From Natrinema ejinorense (lineage in GTDB: Archaea; Halobacteriota; Halobacteria; Halobacteriales; Natrialbaceae): a stretch of DNA of 64,000 nt. The notes under the pieces are model-generated. The model ran no database searches. It was not told the DNA's origin and worked only from the letters and a program-made list of their open reading frames with translations. The DNA lies in contig NZ_NXNI01000001.1 in assembly GCF_002494345.1 (NCBI RefSeq), positions 1,674,001 to 1,738,000 on the forward strand. Reading direction: 5' to 3'. Of the stretch, positions 61,287-64,000 are shown piece by piece. Each line of letters begins with the position of its first letter. Positions within the stretch are counted from its first letter, which is position 1. The translations under genes were made by a program, and so were the position numbers.

Positions 61287-61637
61287 ATGGCATCAACTGA
61301 CGCGGTACTGGAGCATCACCTGTCGACGTTCGGCGAGCAGGACCTGGCGGGCATCATGGAGGATTACACCGAGGAGTCGGTGGTCGTGACCAACATGGGG
61401 ACCTTCAAGGGGCTCGACGAGATCGAGGGGCTCTTCGAGGACCTCTTCGCCGAGTTCTCACAGGAGGGGGCCACGATCGACATGGAACAGGAGACCGTCG
61501 AAGACGAGTTCGCCTACATCGTCTGGCAGGCCGAAACGCCCGAGAACGTCTACGAGTTCGCCACGGACACGTTCTACGTCCCGGACGACGAGATCCTGTT
61601 CCAGAGCTTCGCCGGGAAGCTCTCCCCGAAAGACTGA
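61287..61637 (+). CDS. SnoaL/NTF2-like protein (116 aa)
   Basis: Cystatin-like NTF2 fold typical of SnoaL: STDAVLEHHLSTFGEQDLAG, IMEDYTEESVVVTNMGTFKG, LFEDLFAEF, FAYIVWQAETPE, FATDTFYVPDDEILFQSFAG. Small polyketide-cyclase or ketosteroid-isomerase relatives bind hydrophobic molecules. No catalytic Asp-His pair can be assigned. Confidence 0.82.
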   Translation: MASTDAVLEHHLSTFGEQDLAGIMEDYTEESVVVTNMGTFKGLDEIEGLFEDLFAEFSQEGATIDMEQETVEDEFAYIVWQAETPENVYEFATDTFYVPDDEILFQSFAGKLSPKD

Positions 61638-61737
61638 CGCGACAGGCCGGGGGTCACCCCCTCGTCGTCCCGTCGTTCGACGCGCCGTGAGCACCGGCGT
61701 TCCGTTCCCGCCTCGGGTGACGATCGGCTGTGAGACT

Positions 61738-61811
61738 GACTCCTGTCAGCCAGTGCCGGCGCAACTGCGAACCGACTGAGGGTGCGCCGGGCATCGGGAC
61801 AGCGAACCGTC
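61738..61811. repeat. Intergenic hairpin repeat, copy B
   Basis: GACTCCTGTCAGCCAGTGCC starts the element at 61738. CCGGCGCA and TGCGCCGG (61756-61763, 61783-61790) form a perfect 8-bp stem; GGGACAGCGAACCGTC ends it. Outer CTGTC (61743-61747) and GACAG (61798-61802) pair too. The rest of 61638-61936 shows no gene. Confidence 0.6.
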
Positions 61812-61936
61812 CGAACTCACGCCCGCTCGAGCGCTCGGCTCGCGGAAACGGACGCATCGCGGTCGATTCGACACACGTCCCGGATCCGACCGCGAGGGGC
61901 CACAGGACTGTAGCCGTCCCCGTCCTGTCGCTGCCG

Positions 61937-62167
61937 ATGACTGTCTGGCTCGAGGGAGTGACGGGGGATCCTGCACGAGAATTGAAGTACCGATCTCCCC
62001 CTGGTATCGATGGGGTGATCGCCTTGTGCGACCACAACCGCGTTGTGGCCGTGTGCGTCAGCTGCGACTCGGTATACGCAGCGAAGGAGCTCTTGGACGG
62101 CCGTATCCGACCCATCGGAACGCCGGCTTGTTCCTGTGGGTCGACGGAGTTCCAAGCGCTCGGGTGA
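61937..62167 (+). CDS. Small zinc-ribbon-like protein (76 aa)
   Basis: The second half AVCVSCDSVYAAKELLDGRI, RPIGTPACSCGSTEFQALG has four cysteines in C-x2-C and C-x-C pairs, a zinc ribbon. The first 25 residues are not distinctive; GTG 62015 would give a shorter 51-residue form that starts VIALCDHNRV. No operon partner. Confidence 0.6.
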   Translation: MTVWLEGVTGDPARELKYRSPPGIDGVIALCDHNRVVAVCVSCDSVYAAKELLDGRIRPIGTPACSCGSTEFQALG

Positions 62168-62289
62168 ATCGTCCCGCTTGCAAATACGGGCCGTCGGCCG
62201 CGACCGACGTCCCGTTTTCGACTGCAGTACACGGGAGCGATGCCGTAAATAAGGAAATAGTATATTACTTCCCGATGCTTACAGTTCCC

Positions 62290-62658
62290 ATGGGATACAC
62301 TGTCATTGATGCGACGGCCGTCGAACCGAGGGACGGCCTGTCGGGCGACCACTACTATCTCGACGATGCGGTCGATCTGGATCGGCTTTCCGTCCAACTC
62401 GTCGAGGCCGACCCCGGCGAGTCGTTCGCGCCGTATCACTCGCATCGGGAGAGCGAAGAGGTGTTTTACGTACTGGACGGCCACCTGCACGTCGAGACGC
62501 CCGACGAGGAGTACGTCGTTGCCGGCGGCGAGTGGTTCGCCGTCGAACCGGGCCACCCGCTCCGTCCGTTCAATCCCGCCGATGCCGAGGGCACCGTTCG
62601 TGCCCTGCTGTTGAACGCCAAACTCGACGACTTCGATCCGTACGAGCCGGATCGCTGA
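62290..62658 (+). CDS. Cupin domain protein (122 aa)
   Basis: Cupin barrel with motif 1 YHSHRESEEVFYVLDGHLHV and motif 2 GGEWFAVEPGHPLRPFNP. A TATA-like GTATATTA (62261-62268) is 26 nt upstream of ATG 62290, which favours it over ATG 62275. Unlike the cupin at 44.5 kb it has a YHSH rather than HDH metal site. Function unknown. Confidence 0.87.
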   Translation: MGYTVIDATAVEPRDGLSGDHYYLDDAVDLDRLSVQLVEADPGESFAPYHSHRESEEVFYVLDGHLHVETPDEEYVVAGGEWFAVEPGHPLRPFNPADAEGTVRALLLNAKLDDFDPYEPDR

Positions 62659-62803
62659 GACGGGTGACCCGAGGAAAGCGACGCCGGAAGTGCAGTCACG
62701 AGCCGCGAGCGCTGAGCGGCGACCCCGGCGGTTCGTCGAACGGACCGACCCGCTACGGCGACGACCGAAACCCAATTCATCCCGCGAGCACCACTAGTCA
62801 CCC

Positions 62804-63550
62804 GTGAGAGAACTCGTCTTCGCCCTCGAGTACGATCCCGGAACGAACCCGGTCGCGGACACCCTCGAGTCGCATCCGGAGACGACGGTTCGGTCGCTGT
62901 CGTGTCACGTCACGCCCGAGAGCCTCTGGCGGGTCGACCACGCGACCGGGTCCGCGGCGGGGATCGAAGCCCTCGAAGACGCCTACCGCGAGCCGACGTT
63001 CTGTGCGGACTGTCTGGTTCGAGACAACTGCGGAGCCGACTGCGAAACGCAGGTCCTCGATCGCGGCAACGACGAACTCGTCGTCTACACCTACTGGGAT
63101 CGGACGGACGTCTGTACGTCGGTCCCCCACCTCGCCCTCGAGCGCTTGGGCGAAGGGCTGTTGTTCGAGACCTACCGGGAGGGGCGGCGCTACCGCTGGC
63201 GGATCGTCCTCGGGAGCGACGCACCGGTCCACGAGTTTTTCGACGCACTCGGCGACGAGGTCGGCGAGTGTACCGGCATGGAGATGCTGCGGCTGACCGA
63301 CCTCGATCCGGACCGCGACCGACTCGAGGCCGAGGACGCGCTCCCGGCCGAACAGCGGGACGCACTGCGGGCCGCCGTCGAACACGGCTACTACGAGACG
63401 CCCCGGCGGATCGACCTCTCCGAACTCGCGGCCGAACTCGACGTGCCGCGGTCGACGCTCTCCTACCGGCTCCGCCGGGCCGAAGCGAGCCTCGCGACGA
63501 CGTTCGTCGACGAGGACGACTCGCTCGAGACGCTCGCAGCGGGCCACTGA
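62804..63550 (+). CDS. Bat-type HTH regulator with cysteine cluster (248 aa)
   Basis: The C-terminal 55 residues form a Bat-like HTH (RIDLSELAAELDVPRSTLSY; RLRRAEASLATTFV). The N-terminal sensor carries FCADCLVRDNCGADC, four cysteines in a cluster, which is suited to metal binding. GTG 62804 starts MRELVFALEYDPG; a TATA-like AATTCATC is 27 nt upstream. It lies 85 bp before a heavy-metal P-type ATPase in the same direction, so it is the likely metal-responsive regulator of that gene. Confidence 0.86.
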   Translation: MRELVFALEYDPGTNPVADTLESHPETTVRSLSCHVTPESLWRVDHATGSAAGIEALEDAYREPTFCADCLVRDNCGADCETQVLDRGNDELVVYTYWDRTDVCTSVPHLALERLGEGLLFETYREGRRYRWRIVLGSDAPVHEFFDALGDEVGECTGMEMLRLTDLDPDRDRLEAEDALPAEQRDALRAAVEHGYYETPRRIDLSELAAELDVPRSTLSYRLRRAEASLATTFVDEDDSLETLAAGH

Positions 63551-63635
63551 TCGGGACCGAGTTTCTCGTGCGACGAAGGGGAAGTTGGCGCACGCCGAAT
63601 AACCGGTATAGGTAACGAGTGAGTAGGGACAGGTA

Positions 63636-64000
63636 ATGAGTGACGCTTCACCACCGACACCGCCGGGATCGGCCGCTGACGACGCGGGCTCGAGTCGGAC
63701 CCTCGAGCTTCGCGTCCCCGACATGGACTGTCCGTCCTGTGCCGGGAAGGTAACGAACAGCGTCGAGCGACTCGAGGGGATCGACGACCTCGACGCGCGA
63801 GTGACCAGCGGTCGGCTCGTCGTCGACTACGATCCGACCCGGACGAGCGACGACGCGATCCGCGAGCGGGTTCGTGCGGCCGGCTACGAGATCGTCGCCG
63901 CGGACACGGAGCTGACGGTCTCCGTCCCCGGCATGGACTGTGCCTCGTGTGCGACCAAGGTCGAAAACGCCCTCGAGGGCGTCGACGGGATCGGAACGAT
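63636..64000 (+). CDS. Heavy-metal translocating P-type ATPase (3' truncated)
   Basis: Starts at ATG 63636 after an AGGT and runs off the window. A Pro/Ser-rich start of about 20 residues is followed by two heavy-metal-associated domains: VPDMDCPSCAGKVTNSVERL with CxxC, and VPGMDCASCATKVENALEGV with a second CxxC. Two N-terminal HMA domains are typical of copper or zinc/cadmium exporters. The ATPase core is outside the window, so metal and direction remain open. Confidence 0.92.
   Translation, partial: MSDASPPTPPGSAADDAGSSRTLELRVPDMDCPSCAGKVTNSVERLEGIDDLDARVTSGRLVVDYDPTRTSDDAIRERVRAAGYEIVAADTELTVSVPGMDCASCATKVENALEGVDGIGT

Noticed and set aside
1-64000. CRISPR arrays, insertion sequences, rRNA genes, replication origin
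   Set aside because: No regularly spaced repeat array, transposase, rRNA or Cdc6/ORB cluster could be seen anywhere in the window.

Overview
The window is a GC-rich stretch of haloarchaeal chromosome. The evidence is very acidic proteins, strong CTC/GAC codon bias, TATA-type promoters about 26 nt upstream of starts with almost no leader, Tat (RR) signal peptides, a proteasome beta subunit, HalX and Bat-type regulators, UPF0212, a GTP cyclohydrolase III-like enzyme and the haloarchaeal methylaspartate cycle. The gene set resembles Natrialbales (Natrinema/Haloterrigena-like), but no species call is justified. No CRISPR array, insertion sequence or replication origin was found.

Layout. 1-5 kb: end of an RNA m5C methyltransferase with a coupled PUA-like partner, an MFS transporter, a tandem universal stress protein, a small membrane protein with an early stop, and an HTH-CBS regulator. 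5-8.3 kb: divergent beta-oxidation genes (acyl-CoA dehydrogenase; a 3-hydroxyacyl-CoA dehydrogenase/enoyl-CoA hydratase fusion) around a shared inverted repeat. 8.5-12.9 kb: a four-gene sugar-type ABC importer operon. 13 kb: tRNA-Ser(UGA) with a second copy of its 3' end 111 bp away, an att-like scar. 13-28.4 kb: mostly housekeeping genes (DUF2064-like, UDG, Mrp, eIF2B-like, DUF389, ThuA/Gfo-Idh pair, proteasome beta, UPF0212, GTP cyclohydrolase III-like, CBS-zinc ribbon, PGK, GNAT), then tRNA-Thr(UGU).

28.5-31 kb is a poor, partly decayed stretch: a Tat-exported small protein, a frameshifted gene, a winged-helix fragment, a small membrane protein and about 0.9 kb without genes. 31-34 kb holds a stress protein, then an acyl-CoA ligase/enoyl-CoA hydratase operon. 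34-51 kb has a dCTP deaminase-like protein, O-methyltransferase, two multi-domain histidine kinases, a HalX response regulator, an MscS-helix membrane protein, creatininase, NikR, cupin, another acyl-CoA dehydrogenase and a glycerophosphodiesterase.

51-57.8 kb is the metabolic centre: glutamate mutase S and E, methylaspartate ammonia-lyase, mesaconyl-CoA hydratase and a malyl-CoA lyase-family protein on the minus strand, with a CaiB-type (mesaconate) CoA-transferase diverging. Together they take glutamate to glyoxylate plus propionyl-CoA, the defining part of the methylaspartate cycle for acetyl-CoA assimilation. The several beta-oxidation genes would supply that acetyl-CoA.

57.8-60.1 kb is accessory: a HEPN/MNT toxin-antitoxin locus with a broken toxin, GC-rich structured DNA, a zinc-ribbon protein and a candidate structured small RNA. 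60.2-64 kb carries a membrane protein, SnoaL-like and cupin proteins, a zinc-ribbon protein, a Bat-type regulator and the start of a heavy-metal P-type ATPase.

The least expected signals are a four-copy intergenic hairpin repeat (41.2, 43.6, 57.8, 61.7 kb), the possible small RNA at 59.93-60.02 kb, palindromic operators near lipid and toxin-antitoxin genes, leader ORFs ending in ATGA on the next start codon, and several small genes broken by single-base lesions.
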